This document shows, piece after piece, positions 1-9,144 of a stretch of DNA of 64,000 nucleotides; positions within the stretch are counted from its first letter, which is position 1, and every line of letters starts with the position of its first letter. A program made the translations under genes and the position numbers. The notes beneath the pieces were generated by a model, which saw nothing but the letters and a program-made list of their open reading frames with translations, ran no database searches and had not been told where the DNA came from. The DNA is taken from NCBI GenBank assembly GCA_025531455.1, contig JAMYHL010000048.1:186001-250000 (forward strand), read 5' to 3'. The DNA is from Apiotrichum sp. Y4204. Taxonomy: Eukaryota > Basidiomycota > Tremellomycetes > Trichosporonales > Trichosporonaceae.

Positions 1-1
1 C

Positions 2-2710
2 GAGTATCCGGGCACGGCGGCGCTGATCGCATCGCAGGGCACGGCGGCGGAGCGGGCAGCTGTGTGGGCCGAATGGAGCGGCGACAATGACAAGGAGCCG
101 AAAGGGGACGAGCCAGAACCCGAGGGCGTGACGCACGACGACGAGGTCTGGCTCATACCCCGCTGGGCCCTCCTCCGCCCGCATGACGATGATCCCAAGG
201 CGTTTGATATCGCCGTCAGCGTCGCAGGGTGCGCGACTGACCTGCGATCCCTCAAGGGCGCGACGCACACGCAGCGTGCGCTCGTGGGCATTGCTCAGCG
301 TAGGTTGCGCTACTAAAGACAATGCGCTGATCCCAGGCTTCGCGGACCTCCCGACCATAGCACCAGAGAGGGGCAACAGTACATCCGACATGGCAGACAC
401 GGGCAAGGAAAGCGCCGAGCGCATCCTGGACGCGGCGCACCACCCCGAGTCGACCACGAATGCGCACGCGCTACACGCTCCGGCTCCGCTGTTCGACGCG
501 CGCGCCGCGCGCCGCCTCCTTGCTGCGCGGCTGCGGCCGTTCTGGGCCGGTGCCCTGGGCTCGCGCCGCGTGCGTGTTGATGTGTATGCGGTTAAGGATA
601 AGTGGGAGGGGGAGATTCTCGCCAGCACGCACCTCACCACCGACTCGAACGGCCTGCTTGGCACCGAGGTGGTGGTTCCCTGGGACGCGGTGCAAAAGCA
701 TTGCCCCGAGATGGCGGAGAATGCGCGTGGATACTCGGTGCGTGTGCGTGCGCGGCTTGTCAAGCTTCCGCCGAAGAAGAAGAAGGAGAAGAAGGACAAG
801 GACAAGGAGAAGAAGGAGAAAGAGAAGAAAGAAAAAGAGAAGAAGGAGAAAGAGAAGAAAGAAAAAGAGAAGAAGGAGAAGGAGAAAAAGAGCAAGGAGG
901 ACAAGGGGAAGCGGAAGGAGACTGGAAAGTCTGAGAAGAAGGAGAAGGAGAATGCGAGGGACAGCGACAAAAGCGAAGGAAAGGATGTAGAGAACAAGAA
1001 GACAGAAACGACTCTGGACAAGGCAGAACAGGGCCAGCATACAGACAAGAATCCCGACCAGGGAACGCAGAAGGATCCGTCCAAGGACGCGGACGACAGC
1101 GACGACGAAGACAACGATATGGCGGATGAAGCGGCCGCTGCCGTGGAGAAAGAAACCTCATCGACGCGCTCAGTTCTCGCCAAGCTGGGCATTAAAGGCA
1201 AGGCGACCCGCACCGACAAGGACGTCAAGGTGGCCACAGAGTCGACCGCAGATGAGGTCTCAGAGCATGGCAAGTCTACAGAAAGGAATACGGACCAGAC
1301 TACGGAGAAGGAACCGCCCAAGGACGCGGACGACGAGGACGAGGACGACGTGGCGGGTAAAGCGGGTGACGCCTTCGAGAAAGAAACCTCTTCAACTCGT
1401 TCGGTGCTTGCCAAGCTCGGCATCAAGGGCAAGGCGACGCGCACCGACAAGGACTCCAAAGTGGCTGAGCACTCGGCGCCAACGCCGCCGCCAGAGGAGG
1501 AGCCGCCTGAGGAGTACGTCGCAGAGAGCCGTCTCACGTACACGCCTGCGCGGGAGGACGGTGTGCGGATCATTTCGGATGTGGTGGGTTGGCAGTAAGA
1601 CTACTCTGACAACAGGACGACACGGTCAAGCGCAGCGATATCCTGGGCGGCGCGCGAGAAGTGTTCCGGTGGGTTCCTTCGCCAGTGTAATGCTCATATC
1701 AGGAACGTGTTCTGCCGCCCCGACCGCGAGATCGGTGTGCCTGGGATGGAGCGGCTGTTCAAAAACCTCGCGGCCGCTGGAGCTTGCGGACTTCATTTTG
1801 TGGTGAGAACTGAGAAACGCACGCCTTCAGACCTGACAGCAGTCCCTCTCGCCGATTGAGCTGCTCCCCGCACTCCTCTCTTTCCTACACTCGCACGCCT
1901 TCCCTGCCTGCTCGCTCACTGTGCGTCTCAATCTCACTGATATCTCTCTAACGGCAGCTCAAGTACTACGGTCCCCGCGCGCTGCTTGCGGCGCTGTACG
2001 AGGGCGCGGGCGCGCGCAAACGACCCGGGCTGGACGAGGTGTTCCACGCCTTCCCCCGCTCCCGGTTCCTGCTCTTCGGGGATAGCGGCGAGGAGGACCT
2101 CGAGGTGTACACTCTCATGGCGCTCCAGCATCCGGGACAGGTCGCGGGTATCTTCATCCGCGACGTTACTGGCGGCGCGGAGATTCCGGTGCCGAAGCCG
2201 GATCCACAAGCTGGGCGGAGCATGCCCGGCGGGTACCCTGGCGACGATGGGGGAAACCGTGAGGCCGAGGCCGAGGGTGAGGGCAAAGGGGAGGGCAAAG
2301 GGAAAGGCAAGGGCGAAGGCAAAGGCGAGGGCAACGGCAACGGCAACGGCAAGGACCGGAGGGGCGGCCCGAAGCGAAGAGCGAGAAAGACGAAGCGGGC
2401 AAAGGTTGAAGTGAAAGCAGAGGTTGATGTGGAAATGAAGACCACACGCCGGCGGAGCTCCTCGTCTTCATCTTCATCTTCATCCTCCTCATCCTCATCC
2501 GCCTCCTCCTCGGATCACGAAGCCGAAGAGAACGCGACCGTCGCGGAGTTGCAGACCCTCACGGACGCCCAGGAGCGCCTCATTCGCCTTGCCGCGACGT
2601 GGGGCGCGCGCGTCGCCGCCGCGCGTGCCGCCCTGCCCTCTGACATCCCATTACGCGTGTTTGTGCACCCTGCCGAGGTCGAGGAAGAGGCTCGCAGTTT
2701 GTGCAAGTAG
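2..2710 (+). CDS. APP1: Phosphatidate phosphatase APP1-like (5' end outside window)
   Basis: Mg-dependent phosphatidate phosphatase of the App1 (DUF2183) family, which dephosphorylates phosphatidic acid at endocytic and actin sites. The reading frame is open from base 2, so the start lies upstream. Best splice model: exons 2-299, 337-1583, 1616-1668, 1703-1802, 1843-1920 and 1958-2710 (introns 32-40 nt), giving 842 codons in phase. The catalytic DxDxT-type motif appears as SDVDDTVK across the 1584-1615 intron, followed by the conserved HFVSLSPIELL, LKYYG, LFGDSGEEDLE and IFIRDV blocks. An unusual Lys/Glu-rich insert (about 770-960) and two near-identical copies of an ETSSTRSVLAKLGIKGKA block sit before the catalytic domain. 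The C-terminus has Gly-Lys-Glu and poly-Ser tracts. Family assignment is firm; the role is inferred from yeast. Confidence 0.88.
770..960 (+). repeat. Purine-rich KE minisatellite inside APP1
   Basis: Coding low-complexity tract built from GAGAAGAAGGAGAAA-like units, with a roughly 30-bp higher-order period repeated from about 806 to 890. It encodes a highly charged Lys/Glu segment, probably a single helix or disordered linker. Confidence 0.9.
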
Positions 2711-3064
2711 AATCTGTACCAGTATGCAGCCTATATCTGATTAACATTTATGCGAGAAACGCGTCGCCACCACTGTAGACGCCGATTCTTGCACCTCCAA
2801 ATCTCATTCTGTCTTTAGCCCCTCACTCAAGGACTATAACAGCAACAATGCATGCTGGAAGTGGCGCGTACACAAAAGCTAAAAGGAGAATACTGTGAAT
2901 CTTCTTCCTCGGGAGGGTGTCTCTCTTCTACACTATTCTACACAAATACATAAGACGGAGACGGGATGGGTATCGCGGTGTTCCGGGAATGCTAAGGTGC
3001 GGTCAAAACGACATTTTAGGCTCTCGCAGATCAAAACACTCACGTGGCTTGCTTACGTCGGGGG
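2711..3064. other. Intergenic, convergent 3' flanks
   Basis: Lies between the 3' end of APP1 and the 3' end of the minus-strand zinc-cluster gene. AT-richer than its surroundings, as expected for UTR and polyadenylation sequence. No coding signal seen. Confidence 0.6.
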
Positions 3065-3705
3065 CTACAGTTCGGCGAGTTCCTCGTTGGCCGCGGTTAG
3101 ACGTTCCTGCAGCGAGGCGATGGCCTCATCTGCAGTGCTCAAGGCTGCCTGGAGCTGGGTGCGCTGTTGCTGCCACCCGCCCAGCTGCGCCTCTATCTCG
3201 CCAACGCGGTTCTCCAGGGACGTGCGCAACTTTGCGCTGACATCGTCTGCCTTGTCGACGCGCGGCCTCTTCGGCGTCTGCCGTCCGCGTCCTTGAAATC
3301 CGAAGCCGGTCCGGAAGCCGTGCGCTGCACGTCAGGTCATGAGGACATCACGGAGGCTTACCTTGGGGGTCTCGGGCTCCCCTTGCTTGACGACAGAGTA
3401 TTCGATGCGGTATGTAGCGGCCAGGCTGCAAGGAAGGTTCTCATTCCTGCACCTGGCGCACCCGACGACCTTGACCTCATCGGGGGCGGAGGTCTCCATA
3501 ATCAAGACACAGGGGCGGCCCATCTCGCAATGCGTGCATCTGGGTTTGGCGCTACCATCAGCACTCTGCCCACTAGCACACTCATGCACTCACACATAAA
3601 TGGTGGCCTTCTGGTTCGGGAGTTGAGCGCACCGATAGCCTTTGCCACCCTCTCTATGGGGGTGACTGAGCCAGTAAGGGGAGACGATGGGGGCTGAGGA
3701 GCCAT
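3065..3705 (-). CDS. Small Zn2Cys6-like protein with C-terminal coiled coil
   Basis: Not recognised as a named gene. Read on the minus strand from the ATG at 3705 (an upstream in-frame ATG at 3813 is possible). A likely intron at 3552-3595 joins an N-terminal Ser/Pro-rich segment to a cysteine cluster spaced C-x2-C-x5-C-x16-C-x2-C-x6-C (CTHCEMGRPC ... CARCRNENLPC). This resembles the fungal Zn(II)2Cys6 binuclear cluster (C-x2-C-x6-C-x5-16-C-x2-C-x6-8-C) with one residue missing in the first loop. A second intron near 3290-3345 (exact sites uncertain) leads to a basic TPKRPRVDK stretch like a nuclear localisation signal, and then a heptad-like helix of about 70 residues ending at the TAG at 3065. 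No large fungal transcription-factor domain follows. Possible compact DNA-binding regulator; function inferred only. Confidence 0.55.
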
Positions 3706-4481
3706 GGTGGTTCGAAGAAATTGAGAAATGGAAGGGTGGATAATGGGTGAATGGAAGAATGACAAAATGTCCCACCTGATGCTCGCACAGAACAAGCAGG
3801 TGCGAGACGCCACGCCATCGTCGTGCCGCGTTGTTCATACAGTATGTCGCCCCGTAACCCGCAGTACTTGAACGCTGCCGCCAGAGATTTAGTTGGCCGC
3901 CGTCACTGTTGGTGGTCTTGGGGGTGAAACAAAGTGCCACTAGAACGAGGCAGTTGTCCGCGGATGACTGTACTGTATTTGGCTGGCGACTTGGGCGCCG
4001 AAATGACTGTCGCGTTTTTATGATCGTCAGGACCACCACCTTTCCCCTCCTGCATGCCATCTAGAGGGCTCTGCTCTTCACGGCAACAGTGCTACAGTGG
4101 CCTGCAGCGTTGCATTAGTTGCGTGCAAGAGGATATGGCCTCGGTAGCTTGTGCTGGTGCAGGCAGCAAACTCCCACATCTTTTCGACGACAAGGCAAGA
4201 TCGCATCCCTGTTTAGGAAAAGCGGGGAAAACAGTGAGCGATACATCAATTATCAACTGACAGAGCATCGGCGATGACAAGTGCAGACGTGGTGGCGACG
4301 AGGAAAGCGTCGGTGGCGACGAGCACACCAGCATCGCTGTCACATAGTCTTGGGGGTGGGAGTCTTGGGGGCGTCAAGAAACCAAACCCATGGTCTTGGG
4401 GGCGTCACCAGCTGGGCTGCCTCGCTCAGGCCGCCGGTGAGCAGCGCGGGCACCCCGTCGACTACTGTATGCATAATACCG
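3706..4481. other. Intergenic, no gene recognised
   Basis: Promoter side of the zinc-cluster gene and 3' side of the secreted-protein gene. It holds three short direct copies of GTCTTGGGGG at about 4347, 4362 and 4392, the last two extended to GTCTTGGGGGCGTCA. Only short shadow reading frames are present. Confidence 0.5.
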
Positions 4482-4838
4482 CTACCCGTGGAACGGCACG
4501 GCGCGGCGGTGTCTCTGCGCCTTTCCTTGCGCCTTGTCCTCTCCACTCCGCTTCTCGCGCTCCATTTCCGCTCGCGCAGCCCGCTCGCGGATGAATACCG
4601 CGGCCTTCTCGTCCGCACGCCGGAGGCGAGCAGCCAGTGCTGCGGGGTAGTCGTCCCCCTCGTCCGCGTATGCGTGTGCGGCGTATGCCCAGAGTGGGGC
4701 TTGGAGGTGGTCAACGGGGGCGGGGATGGGGTGCCCGTTCGCGTTCAGGTTTGCGTTTGCGGGTGCTGCTGCGGCTGTGCCAGGTCGCGGGTGTGCGAGC
4801 ACAACAGCGACGAGGAGGGGGAAGATGAGTGCCTTCAT
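4482..4838 (-). CDS. Small secreted protein, hypothetical (118 aa)
   Basis: Single-exon minus-strand frame. The N-terminus MKALIFPLLVAVVLAHPRPG is a classic signal peptide with likely cleavage near residues 15-20. The mature part is Ala-rich, then strongly charged and probably helical (residues about 65-118, Arg/Glu/Lys-rich), with no cysteine. No family recognised. The combination of signal peptide and acceptable codon use supports a real gene, but it could be a chance frame. If real, the product is secreted or periplasmic. Confidence 0.45.
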   Translation of the reverse strand: MKALIFPLLVAVVLAHPRPGTAAAAPANANLNANGHPIPAPVDHLQAPLWAYAAHAYADEGDDYPAALAARLRRADEKAAVFIRERAARAEMEREKRSGEDKAQGKAQRHRRAVPFHG

Positions 4839-5134
4839 CGTAGAGGGTCCGCTGGATATGTTTTATCCGTCGCTTCTGCTTTCGGCGCTGTTGTTGTTGG
4901 GCTCGACGTTCACAGTGTCATGTCAGAAGCTGGTCACTGTCAGTGGGCATCCTCTATACTGTGCATCCGACCATGTTGCATTGCATACATCGGCGCAGTG
5001 TGAATTGTGCAGACGGGAACGTGTGTGTGTCCACAGAACACCATCCCAGCCATGAAATCTCGGGTGGGTCACGAGGTGCCCATTCTTAGCCCTCCCGCAC
5101 TGAATGCAACTTTAGATTCCATCCATCCACCGTC

Positions 5135-5674
5135 ATGGACACACCCCTTCTCACAACCGCCCGCTTTACACTCCGCCCTCTTTCCCACAGCGACCGAGAC
5201 GCCTTTGTTGCATACCGTCGCATACCGGCCGTCGCGCTCTACCAGGGCTGGACGCCGGACTACTCCGAGGCCGACGCGAACCGGCTCCTCGCTGCCCAAC
5301 CACCTTTCCCGCCGCCGGAGGACGGGTGGATCCAGCTGGCGATCCACGACGAGAACGGCGCATTGGTCGGCGACGCGGCCGTGCATACCCTCCCGGACGC
5401 TGCGTACGAGCTCGGGATCACAGTCGGGCCGGCGGCGCAGGGCCGCGGCGTCGCCCGCGAGGTGGTCCGTGCGCTGGTGGAGATGCTGTTTGCGCGGTAT
5501 GCCGCCCACCGGGTGATTGCGCGGACCGACGCGCGGAACACCGCTGTTGCGAGGGTGCTCGCTGCTGTTGGGTTCCGGCATGAGGGGCGCGCGCGCGAGT
5601 GCGAAATGTTCAAGGGGGAGTGGATTGACGAGGACTCGTGGGCCATGCTCCGCGAGGACTTGGGGGATAGCTAG
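5135..5674 (+). CDS. GNAT-family N-acetyltransferase (RimJ/RimL type)
   Basis: Intronless 179-aa frame matching the length of GNAT acetyltransferases that move acetyl from acetyl-CoA to an amino group. It opens with LLTTARFTLRPLSHSDRDAF, the typical RimJ-like beta1-alpha1 segment. The acetyl-CoA pyrophosphate-binding loop is seen as QGRGVA (Q-x-x-G-x-A) in VGPAAQGRGVAREVVRALVE at residues about 108-127. The C-terminal ARNTAVARVLAAVGFRHEG motif is diagnostic of the RimJ/L subgroup. Substrate unknown. Single-domain intronless genes of this type are common in fungi and are sometimes acquired from bacteria, but composition here does not obviously differ from its neighbours. Confidence 0.85.
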   Translation: MDTPLLTTARFTLRPLSHSDRDAFVAYRRIPAVALYQGWTPDYSEADANRLLAAQPPFPPPEDGWIQLAIHDENGALVGDAAVHTLPDAAYELGITVGPAAQGRGVAREVVRALVEMLFARYAAHRVIARTDARNTAVARVLAAVGFRHEGRARECEMFKGEWIDEDSWAMLREDLGDS

Positions 5675-5929
5675 GCGGAGGATGGATAAGTGTGTGGCCG
5701 CTTGGCGTAGCGCGGCGTCAAAGTACCCAGAAAGGGAGGTTACAACGGACACTGACATGAGCTCGTGGCGGGTTTATGTCTTTGCATGCGTTCCAGCTCA
5801 CCATACAAGCACGCTGAACCGCTCGAAGCTGATGTCCGCTGGCCGTGGGAGCTGAGGACTCGCCGTGTCTCTCACTCTAGGAACTTGTTGTATTGCTAAG
5901 GAACTGACACTCTAGTCTACTAAAATGTT

Positions 5930-6303
5930 GAACGACGGTTGTAGTACGATACATAAAGGGTGACGAGCGAAGAAGGAAGCGTATATAGAGAGATAAACGA
6001 GTGTGGTAGTAACGGTGCGAGCGACTGTACGAGCGAGCGAACGAGTACGGCGGAAGCTGACTGTCTTTCAGCATAAGCATCTCTAGGGCTAGAGGTCGGA
6101 TGCGAAAAAGATGGTGCGACTTCTTGCCTGCTCGAATAAGTCTTGAAAGACAGTCAGCTTCCGCCGTACTCGTTCGCTCGCCCGCGCCGTCGCTAGCCCG
6201 CACCGTCGCTCGCACCGTTTACTACCACACTCGTTCTCCTCTATATAAGCTTTATTCTTCTTTCGTCACGCTTACGCATCGTACAGATCACCGTCGTTCG
6301 ACA
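5930..6303. repeat. Large imperfect inverted repeat (foldback / MITE-like)
   Basis: The left arm (about 5930-6070) and right arm (about 6144-6303) are reverse complements with small indels. The inner 38 bp (6033-6070 against 6144-6181, containing GAACGAGTACGGCGGAAGC) match perfectly. The loop is about 73 nt (6071-6143). Both arms carry a TATATAG-type element. The right arm has an extra GCGACGG-type unit. No transposase frame is seen between the arms. A foldback element, a MITE remnant or a hairpin-RNA locus are all possible. Confidence 0.85.
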
Positions 6304-6502
6304 ATAAGCACCCCAATATTGCGCGTTCGTGACCGTCCAGTCGCAACATTGTGGCATGACAGACTCGCCTAGCTAAGCCAAGCCGTCCACGTTGGTACAA
6401 ATGGGCAGGTGAGGCTCAGATGTCTACTTCAAGTACGAGGATGGCACCGAGCATGAATGCATCAGGACACTACTTCAACAAAATGTATTATGAACTTGAC
6501 TG

Positions 6503-6850
6503 TTACTCGTGGCACTGCCAGCTGTCCCCATGCCTGTCGCAAGTGCCAAGACGAGTGCCGTCGCCACCTGCGATAAAGAGTCCTCCGTCCTCGTTCCAGA
6601 TGTCGTACCTCTCTCCGCAGGTAAACTGGAGGGAGTAGCCGGTGTCCTTCAGTGACGTGCACGTGTTGCCGCAAGGCACGCCCTTGTTGAAGTATTGGTT
6701 CATGTTGCACCATTCAAGGTGTGTGAAGGGGAGTTTGCGGGCCACAAGCTTCCCTGCCATGTCTGCCTCGGGGATGGCGGCAGGCGCGGCCATGACGGTG
6801 CCGGAAAGGGTGGCGCAGAGCGAGGCGAGGGCAACGATTGAGAACTTCAT
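6503..6850 (-). CDS. Small secreted cysteine-rich protein (115 aa, six Cys)
   Basis: Single-exon minus-strand gene. The N-terminus MKFSIVALASLCATLSGTVMA is a clear signal peptide with an Ala-x-Ala site near residues 20-22, followed by a short pro-like segment with a possible Lys/Arg processing site (LVARK). The mature domain contains six cysteines (in WCNM, VPCGN, NTCTS, FTCGE, GTCDR and WQCHE), enough for three disulphides, and ends two residues after the last Cys. A TATAAATA box lies about 180 bp upstream (7028-7036, minus strand). No family recognised; effector-like or antimicrobial-like secreted proteins share this layout. Stronger than the protein at 4482 because signal peptide, paired Cys and promoter all agree. 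Confidence 0.7.
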   Translation of the reverse strand: MKFSIVALASLCATLSGTVMAAPAAIPEADMAGKLVARKLPFTHLEWCNMNQYFNKGVPCGNTCTSLKDTGYSLQFTCGERYDIWNEDGGLFIAGGDGTRLGTCDRHGDSWQCHE

Positions 6851-7027
6851 GTTGGTTGGTGACTGGTTGTGCGAGAGCTGCCTGAGTTAGTGAACGAGCC
6901 TGCGCCTGGTTCGAGAAGAAACGCACGTGTAAAGCCTTTGTGTGGTGAAGTGGGAGGGTTGGTCGTAGAGCAGAAGAGTTGTGTTGGAGAGGGCTGCTTG
7001 ATGCTGATGAAGGTCCTGGGGTCCGTT

Positions 7028-7036
7028 GTATTTATA
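7028..7036 (-). promoter_or_regulatory. TATA box of the cysteine-rich secreted protein
   Basis: TATAAATA on the minus strand, about 180 bp upstream of the start codon at 6850. Such clear TATA boxes are typical of highly regulated fungal genes. Confidence 0.5.
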
Positions 7037-7165
7037 CCATGCCGAACACTTAAAACTTGGGACCGTCTCAAAGAGCTTGCAAGTCGGAGCAGTGAATGCT
7101 CTACGAATCGCTGACTGCTCTTCTTCGGTTCTGGCGGTGATTCTACAGAGCTTACCAAAAGCCTT

Positions 7166-7376
7166 GACGCATCACCCTGCCTGTCCTCTCGTAACTCCTG
7201 TACATGCATACTGCACCGCAAAGCAACGCTTCGAGCCGACTTCCTTTCCGAGGAGGGCCTCTGAACAACTGTGACTGAGTGGACGATGCATGGGGGACGG
7301 CTTCGTCTCGGTGTGGGAAAGCATCCTCACCACCCCGATCTCAATCGCGGAGACTTTTGGTTAAATGCTGTACATC
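7166..7376 (+). repeat. Dispersed repeat, copy A
   Basis: About 210 bp resembling 59031-59255 in the same orientation, sharing blocks such as TGACTGAGTGG, GATCTCAATCG and GGAGACTT in the same order. Similarity is diverged, with indels. No coding potential or terminal repeats recognised; probably an old non-autonomous element or decayed duplicate. Confidence 0.7.
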
Positions 7377-8505
7377 GATCTAAACATAGCGGTGAGGTTG
7401 TGACGGGCACACTGCATTGGGTAACTCAACTCTAACCGGACGACTAAACTCTATCGAACAACTAAACTGGATCGGACAACTTGACTGTAACATCGCCATG
7501 TGTTGCAAAGGCATTGCCATCCACAGCAGGCACCGGTGTAGGCCTGTGTTTCGGCGATGCAGTCTGTGAGCCAGTGGACAGCTTCCAGGGGAGCAGCGTG
7601 TCCCTCCTGAGGGACTGACACGGAGGACATCCGAAACGAGTGAGACCGGCAATTTAGCCACCGTGCTATCTTATCGGCGAGACAATACCAATCCTCATCC
7701 AACATGGCTGACAGGATGACTATCCCCCAAGCTTCACAGACGCGTGGGCCACAACAGCATCCCGTAGCACTGCGCACAACTCATCTTGAACTGACTTTAC
7801 CATGTAGGTGGGATAAAGATGAAGTAGCGCTACCGCCTCATCATCCTCTCTGAACGACGAGGACCACTACGTCACGGCTGTTGGTCGACTGGGATCTCGA
7901 TGTAGGGCAAATACGGTGCAACTGAATCGTTCTTCCACAATCTCCGAGAATACATGTAAAGAAGCGATGCGGGATCGATACGAAGCGAAACCCCACTTCT
8001 CCTTCAGTGACATGACGAAGTTCGGGAACGTCCCTTCCCAGGGCAATCCAGCATTCGCGGCGCCAGAGATCCCCCACACCTGGAAATCAAAAGTTAAGTT
8101 CCACTGCCTCTTGAAGCAGTGCTCACTGCGTCAACATATCAACAGACATCAGCGCCTTTGGGTTCGTTATCGTGGGTCACTCTCTGGGCGTTTTAGAACT
8201 AGCGGACCCTAATCTGCCTGCCGAGATCTATGAGAAATAGCACCACCTACGTATCGAGATTCAGAAAGAAAAAGGGTCTTGTTCTTCTTCGGCCGTCGTG
8301 ATCAGCTGAAACACGGACTGAGAGCGCGGCGGTGTCGATGACGTTCTGTTTGTTGTGGCGTGTCAGTGAGGCAGTACTGATACAGATCGCTCAAACCTTA
8401 TCACACCATGCGATGATAGTGAGATCTGGTCCGCAACGGCTTCGACCGCTTTCTGCACGTGTAGTCCTCATCCCTTCCTCGCGATTAGCTAGTTCTCTGT
8501 AACGA
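7377..8505. other. Intergenic, no gene recognised
   Basis: About 1.1 kb with only short frames lacking signal peptides or recognisable motifs. AT-richer than the coding regions. Together with the repeats on both sides it looks like a decayed accessory segment. Confidence 0.5.
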
Positions 8506-9070
8506 ATGGGTGTCGCAGTACTGAGATCTAGTGACAACAAACTCAACGTGAAGGTCCTCTCCACTCTCGCAAACACCTCCCTCCTGGCACTCTTGGTAAC
8601 GGCGGCCGGCGCCGCCGAACCCCGCCGGCCGCCGACCCGAACTACGACAAGGGTGCTCCAGTGCGGCAACAAATGCTTGGAGACGGAGAAGAAGGCCGGC
8701 GGACAGGTGTATCCCTGCGGCGGTAAGACGTATTTATGTGCTATTGAGTATGTACGCCCTTGTCGGTGTCAAATAGTCTCGTCATACATTGTTGTAAACT
8801 CGATACTGTAGGCTGTCAAGGACTTCTGGTTGCAATTCCAAGATAATGCTGGGTGTGCGAGGGTCAAGTCATGATGTGCGTAGAGGGAACAGGCGGGGCG
8901 AGACAGCAGGTCGAGGAGCAGGTCGAGGAGCAGGTCGAGGAGCAGGTCGAGGAGCAGGTCGAGGAGCAGGTCGAGGAGCAGGTCGAGGATGGCGGTTCCT
9001 GTCCTCGCACATGACACCTCGTGGTTGGGTAGGGGGCCTTTGGGTAGATTATGCGAGGGAGCGTCGGTGA
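8506..9070 (+). CDS. Possible cysteine-containing secreted protein with GAGR repeats
   Basis: Weak call. A frame from the ATG at 8506 has a hydrophobic segment (TLANTSLLALLVTAAGAAEP, residues about 20-40), then a Cys-containing region (LQCGNKCLE ... YPCGGKTYLCA). A possible intron from the GTATGT at about 8749 to the TAG at about 8812 would join it to a frame that reads through the 12-bp minisatellite as Gly-Ala-Gly-Arg repeats and stops near 9070. The signal anchor is not at the very N-terminus and no homologous family is recognised. It may be non-coding. Confidence 0.22.
8905..8988 (+). repeat. 12-bp tandem repeat, seven copies
   Basis: Seven perfect head-to-tail copies of AGCAGGTCGAGG. 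Read in frame this gives a Gly-Ala-Gly-Arg repeat on the plus strand or a Leu/Asp repeat on the minus strand. The perfect copies suggest recent expansion. Confidence 0.95.
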
Positions 9071-9144
9071 TGAGCAGCAAAGATCCCTACACTGTTGCTC
9101 CGTCATACCGCCAGCGATATGGATATATAGATACTGTACATAGG

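Noticed and set aside
471..1040. Leu-rich membrane-like frame antisense to APP1
   Set aside because: Reverse complement of a Lys/Glu codon repeat; not a real transmembrane protein.
5135..5674. Horizontal transfer of the GNAT gene
   Set aside because: Intronless and bacterial-like, but base composition and codon use match neighbours; cannot be decided without a phylogeny.
8769..9080. Minus-strand Leu-Asp repeat protein
   Set aside because: Only the reverse reading of the 12-bp minisatellite; no other supporting feature.
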